In this document: in pieces, positions 48,416-56,427 of the stretch | Layout of the letters: every line of letters starts with the position of its first letter | Position numbering within the stretch: position 1 is the first letter of the stretch | Source of the DNA: MWCR01 sp041661725 | Lineage (GTDB): Bacteria > Patescibacteriota > Patescibacteriia > 2-12-FULL-60-25 | DNA length: 64,000 nt | Direction of reading: 5' to 3' | NCBI GenBank assembly: GCA_041661725.1 | Contig: JBAZTX010000001.1 | Coordinates: 124,001-188,000, forward strand | Notes under the pieces: generated by a model | The model's database searches: none | Seen by the model: only the letters and a program-made list of their open reading frames with translations | Told to the model about the DNA's origin: nothing | Made by a program: the position numbers and the translations under genes

Positions 48416-49714
48416 TTACATTTTCGTCAAGATCTCCTTGGTCTTCTTTTTAGATGCCTCCACGCCCGGTTGGTCAAAGGCGTTGATGCCGTAAAGCTGG
48501 CCGGCGACCGCGGCGGCGATTTCAAAAAAACAAATAAGATTCCCGAGCGACTGCTCATCGATCTTTGCGAGTTTTATATTACCAACGGGACGTTCAATTT
48601 CTGCCAGCGCTTGCATTGATCCATTTGCCTCAGCATTCAATAAATCAAGAAATGATTTTCCGGCCATGTAAGACGTCGCTTCGTAAGACTTCGCAGACGC
48701 AGGAACAGTCAACTTTGCACGCAATGCGTCGACCGTGACAAAGGTGTAGATCTTATTGTCGGGACCTTCGTGATAAAGCTGCATCTGCGAATGCTGATCA
48801 GTCGGCCCCATTGACGCGATCGGGGTCGGTCCGTACACGTTCGGCCTGCCGTTTAAGAGAGTCGCTTTGCCCAACGATTCCGCCCACAATTGCCTCCACC
48901 AATGCGAGACGCCATTCAAACTTGATGCGTAAGTGAACAGGACGTGCATGTTGCGCTTCTTTTTTGTTTCATGCGCAACCTGCCAAGCCGCAAATCTGTC
49001 CGCAGGATGCGACGCGCCCGGTGCTTCCATCCAATCGTCGCGCATTTCGATTGCGCCTTTCAAAAGATTTTTGATGTTGATGCCCGTCATTGCAAGTGGA
49101 AAAAGACCGACCGCAGTCAAAACCGAAAATCGTCCGCCGATATTTTCTGGAACAGTCAAAGTCGCATAACCTTTGCTTTGCGACATTTCTTTTAAAACTC
49201 CTTTTTCCGCGTCAGTGGTACAGATGATGCGGCTTGCAGCTGTTTTGACTCCAACCGCTTTTTCGAGCCTTCGTCTTGCTTCAAAAAAAACAGACATCGG
49301 TTCAAGTGTGCCGCCGGATTTACTGATGATGTTGATGCAGGCTTGTTTCCACGGGATTTGATCCAAGACTTCCGCGATTGCTTCGGGGTCGGTGGTGTCG
49401 CCGGAAAAAAACAACCTCGTACCACGTACCGCGTACAACGTACCACGTCGAAGGGCTTCCAGTAGAGCTCGCGTGCCGAGGTCGGAGCCGCCGGTGCCGA
49501 TGACCAGGCAGTTTTTAAATTTGGAAAATTTTTTGACTTGCGCGTCAATCGCCTTTAAATATTCCGCATCATCCAAAATACTCAGCCAACCCTGCTCGCC
49601 CTCTTGGTGCAATTTTTGAACTTCATCATGCGCCTCGCGCAAAACCTGCGGACTGATTTTTTCAGTCGCAGAAAGATCGGTGCGCATCAAGGCGTCGTCG
49701 TAGGAGAGTTTCAT
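48416..49714 (-). CDS. pgi: glucose-6-phosphate isomerase
   Basis: Interconverts glucose 6-phosphate and fructose 6-phosphate. The 432-aa protein has GTGGSDLGTRALLEAL, KSGGTLEP, FSVLTAVGLFPLA and the C-terminal lysine region, as in the shorter bacterial form. A surface segment around residue 95 (RRGTLYAVRGTRLFF) is encoded by a 7-bp tandem array (49418-49448) and replaces the usual short loop. Confidence 0.95.
   Translation of the reverse strand: MKLSYDDALMRTDLSATEKISPQVLREAHDEVQKLHQEGEQGWLSILDDAEYLKAIDAQVKKFSKFKNCLVIGTGGSDLGTRALLEALRRGTLYAVRGTRLFFSGDTTDPEAIAEVLDQIPWKQACINIISKSGGTLEPMSVFFEARRRLEKAVGVKTAASRIICTTDAEKGVLKEMSQSKGYATLTVPENIGGRFSVLTAVGLFPLAMTGINIKNLLKGAIEMRDDWMEAPGASHPADRFAAWQVAHETKKKRNMHVLFTYASSLNGVSHWWRQLWAESLGKATLLNGRPNVYGPTPIASMGPTDQHSQMQLYHEGPDNKIYTFVTVDALRAKLTVPASAKSYEATSYMAGKSFLDLLNAEANGSMQALAEIERPVGNIKLAKIDEQSLGNLICFFEIAAAVAGQLYGINAFDQPGVEASKKKTKEILTKM
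49418..49448. repeat. 7-bp tandem array inside pgi
   Basis: CGTACCA, CGTACCG, CGTACAA, CGTACCA, CGT: four units plus a partial one. Similar in composition to the intergenic CGTACATNN array at 12483-12530. Confidence 0.85.
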
Positions 49715-49744
49715 GAGAGAATTATAGCATAATACGGTTTGCGA

Positions 49745-49866
49745 GTTGATCCCCTGCTTAGATGCGCAGCATCTGAAGCTGTTCCCTTAACAAGGGGACA
49801 GCGGAAGTCAGTACCCCCTTTTTGCAAAGGGGGACATTTGCCGCGGCGCGACTAATTGGGGGAATC
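49745..49866. repeat. dispersed repeat cluster (GATCCCC / AAGGGGACAG family)
   Basis: TTGATCCCCTGCTTAGATGC, then TTAACAAGGGGACAGCGGAAG shortened to AACAAGGGGACAGCGGAAG, a CCCCCTTTTTGCAAAGGGGG palindrome at 49823, and a closing GGGGGAATCAAC. No coding potential seen in the 214 bp between pgi and the methyltransferase. Confidence 0.75.
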
Positions 49867-49928
49867 AACTAATCAACGAAATACCTTTCAACGACCCCGC
49901 TTATCTCTCTGACTGATTACTCAAATCC

Positions 49929-50645
49929 TTACTTTTTCAAAATAAAGTAGTAATCTCCATATTCTGTATCTTCACTTGGCCAAGTCTTACACCTCTCAAC
50001 GCTAGGAAAATATTTTTCAAATATGGGTGTTACTTTGTTGATGGAATTTTTGAATTCAACGAGTAAAACATCGTTTTGCAATATGTCGATTGCGGCCGTT
50101 ATGACATCACGGTCACCTCCATTTTTGATTGTCGCGGTCAAATATTCATATCCAAGTTTTGCGCTGACAATTTTGCGTTCATCTTCCGTCGAATAATCAT
50201 CCAAATACGGATCTGCAACAATCGCCAGGCCGTCGTCTTCCGTGTGGTCGTAAATTTTTTTAATAAGCTCTTCTTGATCAGAATAATCAACGTGATGCAG
50301 GCCTGCCGTACAAAGTACCATATCGTATTTTTTCACGTCATGCCATTTAAGTACATCTACTATTTGAAAATCGATTCCTTCGTAGTGTCCGGATGCAAAG
50401 CCTATAAACTCCGGCTCCATATCAACTCCCGTGAGAATCAGATCGGGGCGTTGTTCGTGGATTTTTTCGAGCAGATAGCCTGTCCCGCACATTAAATCTA
50501 AAACTCTGCTGTTTTGGGGCAAATCTAAACATAATTGTAAAACCTCATTTATAAGTATGCCCCACGGCATGTATTGAAATTCTCTTTCGTATACTTCGGG
50601 CGTTGGTAAATTTTGCATACTTTTAGGATAAACCAAATTGTACAT
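49929..50645 (-). CDS. class I SAM-dependent methyltransferase
   Basis: A 238-aa Rossmann-fold methyltransferase. Motif I VLDLMCGTGYLLEKI binds SAM, the acidic residue after strand 2 is in LTGVDMEPEF, and motif IV-like CTAGLHHV follows. Substrate unknown; the HHV motif fits small-molecule or lipid methyltransferases. The start may be the ATG at 50645 or at 50618 (MQNLPTPEVY). It diverges from the secreted-protein gene, sharing an 83-bp promoter region. Confidence 0.85.
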   Translation of the reverse strand: MYNLVYPKSMQNLPTPEVYEREFQYMPWGILINEVLQLCLDLPQNSRVLDLMCGTGYLLEKIHEQRPDLILTGVDMEPEFIGFASGHYEGIDFQIVDVLKWHDVKKYDMVLCTAGLHHVDYSDQEELIKKIYDHTEDDGLAIVADPYLDDYSTEDERKIVSAKLGYEYLTATIKNGGDRDVITAAIDILQNDVLLVEFKNSINKVTPIFEKYFPSVERCKTWPSEDTEYGDYYFILKK

Positions 50646-50660
50646 ATTTACCAGAGGTTG

Positions 50661-50689
50661 TTGACATTTTTAGCTTTTCAGTCTAAGTT
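50661..50689 (+). promoter_or_regulatory. sigma-70 promoter of the secreted-protein gene
   Basis: TTGACA (50661-50666), 17-bp spacer, TAAGTT (50684-50689). Confidence 0.65.
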
Positions 50690-50728
50690 TTTGCCAACTC
50701 ACAGGGTATCCAAGGAAGGAGTTAAGAC

Positions 50729-51358
50729 ATGAAGTTCTTTACAACGCTGGTATCGTTTTGCGTGGTCGCAGCGCTAGCGCTCGACGCATCGGCCCAGGAG
50801 TCGAAGCCTACCAAAGCTGAGAATCTCAAAGAGGCTCCGCTGGTCACGACGGGATGCTCGGTTGTGGGTATTTTCTACGCCTCATCCGGTCTGTTTACCG
50901 GCTGTACACATGGGACGAACGGTTTTGGCGCCGGTTTGTTCGCTGGCGTTTATCACCCCCTGCCGCCAGTCGAGCGGTTCGGTTTGGACGGCGACGGATA
51001 CTTGATGATCCGCTGGACAGCCGGCCCGCTGGGTTTTGAACTCTACGGCGGCGCAGGGGCGAATGCGGAAACCAAATCCGCTTCTGCCCGTGTTCTGTGG
51101 CTGATTGGAACAACTCCAAAACCAGCCGGTCTCACACTTATCGGCGTGCACGACTACTATCCTGAGTCCTGGAACTTCGGTGACAGCAACGCCAACGTTG
51201 GTCAGTACGACACGGAGTTCAGGGTCGGTCCATCGTTTCTCATTCCGGGTTCCGCCAAGGTCTCGGTTATTCCCTTCGTCGGAATGGGTTTTGCCGATTC
51301 GAGGCATCTCAACGACTGGCGTGCACGAACAGGATTCATGATCGCCATACCTCTCTGA
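50729..51358 (+). CDS. secreted protein with outer-membrane-like pattern, unknown
   Basis: A 209-aa exported protein. Signal peptide MKFFTTLVSFCVVAALALDA with cleavage after ASA. AAGGAAGGAG precedes the ATG. The mature part has alternating polar/apolar strands (GYLMIRWTAGPLGFELYGGA, TEFRVGPSFLIP, SVIPFVGMGFADS) that resemble a small beta barrel. Patescibacteria are thought to lack a canonical outer membrane, so this design is out of place and suggests transfer. GC-rich, with own promoter and terminator, like the cassette genes. Could also be a soluble beta-sandwich. Confidence 0.65.
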   Translation: MKFFTTLVSFCVVAALALDASAQESKPTKAENLKEAPLVTTGCSVVGIFYASSGLFTGCTHGTNGFGAGLFAGVYHPLPPVERFGLDGDGYLMIRWTAGPLGFELYGGAGANAETKSASARVLWLIGTTPKPAGLTLIGVHDYYPESWNFGDSNANVGQYDTEFRVGPSFLIPGSAKVSVIPFVGMGFADSRHLNDWRARTGFMIAIPL

Positions 51359-51363
51359 TCTCG

Positions 51364-51393
51364 TAGCGCGGTTTCACCGAGCTATTTTTTTTT
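51364..51393 (+). terminator. terminator of the secreted-protein gene
   Basis: TAGC-G-CGGT, TTC loop, ACCG-A-GCTA (one mismatch) followed by nine T residues. Confidence 0.85.
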
Positions 51394-51479
51394 ATCAAAA
51401 TGTCGGTGTCTCTTCTGATTATAATATATATTTCGCGAAGCGACACAATCATTTTGCTTTTTGCTACTTGCTATTTGCT

Positions 51480-52019
51480 TTAAATAGTATTGATGACCTC
51501 TGATAATTTCTGTATGGCCATTTCCAGCCCTCCCTCCTCAAACGAATTTACAATTTCAAAATCAGCCTCAAGTCCTGTCTTGGCCCGCTCTGCGTCCGCA
51601 ATTTTTCTCGCTTCGTCCGTCATTTGTCTTTTATCTTTCGTCGTTAGTCCTTTGTCCTTCGGAATTATATTTATAACGACGACTTCGTATCCCGCCTTTC
51701 GCAAAGATCTAACTCCATCTTCCACCAGCGCGGCAATGCCAAACTTGCGCGACAACAGTTTGTCCAATTCAAGTTTGTCTGTCGCATAAAAATTCCCCGC
51801 ATATTCCGCATAATGTGTCAGCCTTCCTTCCGCTAGACGCTTTTTGATGTCCTCCGGCGTTGTGAACGTATAAAACAAATCATCCTCGTCCCCTCTTTTC
51901 GGCCGAGTCGTCAAAGACCTCGAAATTTCCAGTTGATCCGGATACTTCGCAACCAGCGCTTTAATTATCGTCGATTTGCCAGAGCCTGACGGACCGACGA
52001 GGGCGAGGAGAGGGGGCAT
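51480..52019 (-). CDS. gmk: guanylate kinase
   Basis: Phosphorylates GMP to GDP. The ATG at 52019 (MPPLLALVGPSGSGKST) gives 179 aa; the P-loop GPSGSGKS and the GMP-binding segment SRSLTTRPKRGDEDD are present. The LID-like stretch after VVINIIP is atypical: residues KDKGLTTKDKRQMTDEA are encoded by a simple-sequence repeat (51613-51662), and the usual arginine-rich helix that follows is only partly recognisable. Activity is likely but should not be assumed. Confidence 0.85.
   Translation of the reverse strand: MPPLLALVGPSGSGKSTIIKALVAKYPDQLEISRSLTTRPKRGDEDDLFYTFTTPEDIKKRLAEGRLTHYAEYAGNFYATDKLELDKLLSRKFGIAALVEDGVRSLRKAGYEVVVINIIPKDKGLTTKDKRQMTDEARKIADAERAKTGLEADFEIVNSFEEGGLEMAIQKLSEVINTI
51613..51662. 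repeat. simple repeat inside gmk
   Basis: Units such as TTTGTCTTTTATCTTTCGTC and TTAGTCCTTTGTCCTTCGG: the reverse complement of the GACGAAAGA family seen in the 42429 lipoprotein gene. Confidence 0.75.
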
Positions 52020-52079
52020 AGAAGGCACTTTCTAAGGATAGCTCTTTTTTAACAAAGGCGTAAGGTCTGCCTGATGTAA

Positions 52080-52123
52080 AAAATAAAATGAGCTACAGAG
52101 ATCAAAGCGGCTCATTTTATTTT
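52080..52123. terminator. bidirectional terminator at the end of the restriction operon
   Basis: AAAATAAAATGAGC pairs with GCTCATTTTATTTT around a 16-nt loop; A and T runs on both sides. It separates gmk from the small basic gene. Confidence 0.8.
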
Positions 52124-52131
52124 ACACATAC

Positions 52132-52278
52132 CTATCGCTTCTTTTTTGAACGACCGCCCCGTGCTTGAGAGACTGCACTTGCAGCTACCTTCTTATTTTT
52201 GGAAGCTGTATTTTTAGAGCGCAGTAGTTTTGATGCGATCGTTGCGACTTTTTTGCTGGTTTGATTCTTATTTGCCAT
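52132..52278 (-). CDS. small basic protein (48 aa)
   Basis: A short gene with a perfect ribosome site (AAAGGAGGTG, 6 nt before ATG) and a terminator after its stop. The product, opening MANKNQTSKKVATIASKLL and ending ARGGRSKKKR, has over a quarter lysine/arginine and no acidic residue, so nucleic-acid binding is likely. The N-terminal ATIASKLLR and VAASAVSQARG segments look like two short helices. It is the last gene on the strand after the restriction operon, 21 bp from the metallopeptidase gene. Function unknown. Confidence 0.8.
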   Translation of the reverse strand: MANKNQTSKKVATIASKLLRSKNTASKNKKVAASAVSQARGGRSKKKR

Positions 52279-52299
52279 TTTATTCACCTCCTTTCTAAA

Positions 52300-53004
52300 T
52301 TATCCAAATTTGCATTCAAGCATTTCTTTAACCACTTCCCAATTCCGATACTTGGTATCCAATAAAGTGAAGAATTTTTTCCCGTGATTCTTGTGCTTAA
52401 AATGACAAAGCTCATGGGTGATCACATAGTCAATGCAATCTTTCGGTGTGTGAATGAGCCTTGGATTCAAAATGACTTTCTCCTGGCTTGAATAGCTACC
52501 CCAACGCTTCGGCATTTCCCGAATAACGATCTTTGGCAGATTCTTATACCCAAATTTCTCCATCATTGCGTCGAGTCGCTCCTGAAATATTATAGTCCTT
52601 CTTCTCTGCAACCATTTGCTCAAAAGTCGCTTGTTATGAATGCCATCTAGAACAGATTTCTTAGTTGTGACCGCAATTTTTCCGTGAACCAATGAAACCA
52701 ATTCTTTGCCGCTTCGCTTCACAATAAGCTGATATTGCCTTCCGAGATAGTAGAACCCTTCACCGGAAACGTACTCCCTTGGATAAAGGCATTTTGAATA
52801 CTTCTGAAAGCAATTTAGTTGTTTGTTAAGCCAAAGCCATTTCTTTCGTAAAAATGCCTCTATGCGGGCTTGCTGAGTCCCACGTGGGCACTTAACGATA
52901 ATCTCTGACTTTGGATTCACTGTTAAGCTAAACGTTTTTCGCGTTTCAGGGATCAGGAAATAGTCGTATTGATATTTCCCGTAGACGAAGCGTTGATTCG
53001 TCAT
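52300..53004 (-). CDS. YgjP/DUF45-type zinc metallopeptidase
   Basis: A 234-aa protein of the YgjP-like (M48-related, WLM/SprT-type) group. Zinc motif THELCHFKHKNHGKKF gives HExxH plus a third histidine; KRWGSYSSQEKVILNPRLI upstream is the family's other signature. These genes very often accompany type I hsdR; a role in turning over restriction complexes has been suggested but is not established. Its ATG overlaps the hsdR stop (ATGA), so the two are translationally coupled. Confidence 0.88.
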   Translation of the reverse strand: MTNQRFVYGKYQYDYFLIPETRKTFSLTVNPKSEIIVKCPRGTQQARIEAFLRKKWLWLNKQLNCFQKYSKCLYPREYVSGEGFYYLGRQYQLIVKRSGKELVSLVHGKIAVTTKKSVLDGIHNKRLLSKWLQRRRTIIFQERLDAMMEKFGYKNLPKIVIREMPKRWGSYSSQEKVILNPRLIHTPKDCIDYVITHELCHFKHKNHGKKFFTLLDTKYRNWEVVKEMLECKFG

Positions 53005-56000
53005 ACGGAGAATATTTCTAGGTTGTGTTCAGCAAGTTGTACGCATGTATCGACCAGCGCTTTCATGTCTTCGCCGGATAAAGGAATCCCGAGCTCAGAT
53101 TTAACCTGGTCGTAAAGATAATCATCAAGCTTATTCTTGATAATGCGCTTCACCTCGGCATTGCGATGCCAGTCAACAATCGTTTCTCCGCGAAGAATAC
53201 TAAGAAGACCGAGGACGATTTCTACGTATTGCTCGTCATCGAGTCCGTACGATTGCAAATGACTTTTAAGGTTACGATAAAACACCGGAGCCCCATTAAC
53301 ATCTATGATGTCCGAAGGAAGTTCATCATCCTTTTTCTGAATTACCTCGTCGCGAATAAGTTTCATCTGCCCTAGGGCTTCAATGTCAGCGAGCCTGCCA
53401 GCACGCATTTCTTCAAGTAATTTCTTCACCTTATCTGAGAACCTTTTATAAAGCTCTGGATCAGTGTCCATCTTTTCCGTAATAGTACGATCTGTCTGTG
53501 CGGCAATTGCCTCTGCTTTTGATTTATCTGATCCTAATTCTTCAATCGCCTTGGCGAAATTTGCTGTATCTGTGATTTCGATTTGTTGAGTGAGGAGCTC
53601 TACGCCCTGCGCGTCGACGTATTGATCAAGAATGCGGACAAGCTTATTTTTGTATTCAGAGAGATCAAGTTGATCCGCATAGCGTAGACTTGCGGATTTA
53701 CGAAGCTCTATCAGTTTTTTCAGTTCTTTCTTATATACGTGGACATGCTTGAATTCTGAAGAGAAGTCTTTCAGCATCAAACACTCATAAAATGAACGCG
53801 TGAATCCGTTCAGCGCTTCGTAAAACATCCTGCGGTCAGGTTCTTCAGCAAGCCGCGCGAAATACGCTTCATCGTCTTTTGTTTTGCCAATGTCTTTGAA
53901 GAACTCATGAACTGTATCGTATCGCTGTTCGAGTTCATGGATCTTATCCTTAACATCAATCAGGGTTCCTTTTACGTCTTCTTCATCAAAATTGCCAAAA
54001 AGCTTCATGGCTTGATCAATATTCTGAGCGTTTTCGGAATAATCAATGATGAAACCGGCGGTTTTTGGATAAGCATTGGTATCGAACAAACGATTTACGC
54101 GAGCGATCGCTTGCAACAGATTGTGATCCTTTAATTCTTTCGCAAGATAGAGAACCGTATTTCTGGGTGCATCGAAGCCCGTCAGCAATTTATCCACGAC
54201 AATCAAAATCTCAATCCCATCATCGTTGTGTTTGAAGCTCTCAACGACGTCATCTTCGTACGATTTAAGACTTTGATATTTCTCACTAATCTTTTCAAGA
54301 TAGTCTATAACTTCTTTTTTATGCGTATCTTCTTCATCAACCATCCCGCTTTCGTCAGAAATGACTATAGCTGTTCGAATTTTCCTACGCGATTCGAAAT
54401 ATTGTTGAAATAAAACAGCCGAATACTTAGACGGCGCAACGAGTTGAGCTTTTAATTCCGTTCCTTGCAACCATTCCATAAAATGCTCCTCGACGTCATG
54501 AGCAATTTCTTTAATCCGGTTCGGATTATCTTTAATCACTTTCTTCTCTACGTACTTCTGCAAGTCACGCTTTTGATCATCACTCAATCCTTCAGTCAAT
54601 CGTCCCACATGACGATCAATTTGCTCAGTATTTTGTGTGAGCTCGACATAACGCCCTTCATAAATTAAAGGCAAAATAATTCTATCAGCCAAAGCATCAT
54701 CAATCGTGTATTTATCGATATACCCACCGAATTTCTCATAGCTAGATTTCTCTTTCTTCATTAACGGTGTGCCAGTAAAGCCGATATAACACGCATTTGG
54801 AATGATTAAATTCATCTCCAAGCTTGCCATGCCGCCCTGAGTCCGATGCGCCTCATCAATCAACACAAAGATATCTTTTGACTCATCGACAAATCCCGCT
54901 TTCTTTTTTGAAGATGACTCGAACTTATGGACGAGCGTAGTTATCACGTCCAGCTTTTTCTCTTTGATCAATTCAAGAAGATGCTCGCCGCTCGTGGCTC
55001 GAACAACACCCTTCTTTAAACCGCAATTACGGAATGTATCGCCAATTTGTTTATCAAGATCACGGCGATCCGTTACGAGAATGATGCGTGGATTCTTAAT
55101 ATGAGGGTGCTCAATCAGCGCACGAACAAACATGACCATCGTGAGTGACTTCCCGGATCCTTGCGTATGCCATACGAGCCCGCCACGTCGCTTTTTCCCG
55201 TCTGAACCCGCATCATCCTCCGCAATCCGATCAAACATCTTACGAATGGCGAAATACTGCTGATAACGCGAAATTTTCTTGATGCCGGCATCGTATAGGA
55301 CGGCATTTTTGGACAAATCCAATAGTCGCCCGTGCTCGAACAGGGCGATGACAGATCGGTCTTGTTCGGTCGGAATACGATCTAATATTTGATGATGGCC
55401 AACCGTGGGACCATTCAAATCAGCACAAAGTTGAATATAGATCTCCTCATCAATCGCTTTTGAGATAAGAAGGCGTGCGCGGCTATCCTGTTCCGCTTCT
55501 GGAACGCCCTTTTCTTTCCATTGCGCGTAGAACTTATTTGGCGTACCGGCTGTTCCATAGCGGAACTCTTTACCGTTTGTTCCAACGAGCAACTGCGGAT
55601 ACACAAAAAGCTTTGGACAATATTCCGTCCGTTGATTTCGATTCTGTTGGCTCAAGGCTTCCTCAATCTCAATGCTAGATTTTTTATTCTCTATGATGGC
55701 AAACGGAATGCCGTTAACAAAAACAACGATATCGGGACGGATATTTCCCTTTCCTGAGGCTTCGAACTCAACCGCTACATGGAAGGCGTTGTTTTCCGGA
55801 TTTGCAAAATCGATAAAACGGAAGTTCTTCGATTCGGCTTTCCCACCATGAAACACCTTGATCGCCTTACCACCCGTGGTTGGCATAATGAGATGGAATA
55901 CGCTCTTCGAGGTATCGATCAGGCCTTCGAGCGGAATGTTTTCCAATTCTTCAATTGCATCCCAAATATCCTTGTCCGCAAATTGATACGTCTGACCTTT

Positions 56001-56198
56001 ATGCTCGTATGAGTTGATCTCTTTGAGTTTCGCAAAAGTAATATCCTTCAAAATGAACTTACTCAAATCATTGCGACGTTCCGCAAGAACACGATCCGTT
56101 GGGAGATAGGTATAACCAAGATTGATAAGCAACTCAACAAACGGCAATTGCGATTGTCGCGCTTCATCGAAGTTGGCACTTATTGTTGATATATCCAT
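53001..56198 (-). CDS. hsdR: type I restriction endonuclease, R (motor/nuclease) subunit
   Basis: Translocates and cuts unmodified DNA as part of the HsdR2M2S complex. The 1065-aa protein has a PD-(D/E)xK nuclease near residues 154-172 (RPDIVVFVNG...IIENKKS), the SF2 Walker A WHTQGSGKSLT at about 343-352, DEAH at about 448-451, motif III FTGTPLM near 477, and later LLTGFDAPRNT and QAIARVNRLF. The C-terminal helical region that binds HsdM is present. All motifs look intact. It starts 4 bp after the KTSC gene. Confidence 0.95.
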   Translation of the reverse strand: MDISTISANFDEARQSQLPFVELLINLGYTYLPTDRVLAERRNDLSKFILKDITFAKLKEINSYEHKGQTYQFADKDIWDAIEELENIPLEGLIDTSKSVFHLIMPTTGGKAIKVFHGGKAESKNFRFIDFANPENNAFHVAVEFEASGKGNIRPDIVVFVNGIPFAIIENKKSSIEIEEALSQQNRNQRTEYCPKLFVYPQLLVGTNGKEFRYGTAGTPNKFYAQWKEKGVPEAEQDSRARLLISKAIDEEIYIQLCADLNGPTVGHHQILDRIPTEQDRSVIALFEHGRLLDLSKNAVLYDAGIKKISRYQQYFAIRKMFDRIAEDDAGSDGKKRRGGLVWHTQGSGKSLTMVMFVRALIEHPHIKNPRIILVTDRRDLDKQIGDTFRNCGLKKGVVRATSGEHLLELIKEKKLDVITTLVHKFESSSKKKAGFVDESKDIFVLIDEAHRTQGGMASLEMNLIIPNACYIGFTGTPLMKKEKSSYEKFGGYIDKYTIDDALADRIILPLIYEGRYVELTQNTEQIDRHVGRLTEGLSDDQKRDLQKYVEKKVIKDNPNRIKEIAHDVEEHFMEWLQGTELKAQLVAPSKYSAVLFQQYFESRRKIRTAIVISDESGMVDEEDTHKKEVIDYLEKISEKYQSLKSYEDDVVESFKHNDDGIEILIVVDKLLTGFDAPRNTVLYLAKELKDHNLLQAIARVNRLFDTNAYPKTAGFIIDYSENAQNIDQAMKLFGNFDEEDVKGTLIDVKDKIHELEQRYDTVHEFFKDIGKTKDDEAYFARLAEEPDRRMFYEALNGFTRSFYECLMLKDFSSEFKHVHVYKKELKKLIELRKSASLRYADQLDLSEYKNKLVRILDQYVDAQGVELLTQQIEITDTANFAKAIEELGSDKSKAEAIAAQTDRTITEKMDTDPELYKRFSDKVKKLLEEMRAGRLADIEALGQMKLIRDEVIQKKDDELPSDIIDVNGAPVFYRNLKSHLQSYGLDDEQYVEIVLGLLSILRGETIVDWHRNAEVKRIIKNKLDDYLYDQVKSELGIPLSGEDMKALVDTCVQLAEHNLEIFSV

Positions 56199-56202
56199 AG
56201 AA

Positions 56203-56427
56203 TCAATACTTTTGAGCGTAAAGCCTCTTCACATGTCTCATGATGTAGGAATTTAAACCGAAGCCATTAGCGGCAAGTTTTTTCATTTGATCAATATTAG
56301 TCGATCCAGCACTTGTCTTTGTATATGTATACTTTGATAAATCCTTGAATTCAACCGTGACAAAATCTTCTCCTATTTCGAATCGTGCAACATTTGACCG
56401 ACCACTCAAATTTTTGTAGTTTTCCAT
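56203..56427 (-). CDS. KTSC-domain-like small protein
   Basis: A 74-aa protein whose strand pattern VARFEIGEDFVTVEFKDLSK, then YTYTKTSAGST and FGLNSYIMRHVKRLYAQKY matches the KTSC type (strand-rich head, S/A-G turn and a C-terminal Ixxxy helix). KTSC proteins are found near phage and nucleic-acid systems; no biochemical role is established. Its start overlaps the hsdS 3' end by 22 bp and hsdR begins 4 bp after its stop, so it is an integral part of the operon. Confidence 0.65.
   Translation of the reverse strand: MENYKNLSGRSNVARFEIGEDFVTVEFKDLSKYTYTKTSAGSTNIDQMKKLAANGFGLNSYIMRHVKRLYAQKY

Noticed and set aside
48182..48619. Plus-strand 145-codon frame across the repeat cluster and the pgi 3' end
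   Set aside because: Composed of repeat-derived sequence followed by antisense pgi; no start signal or domain.
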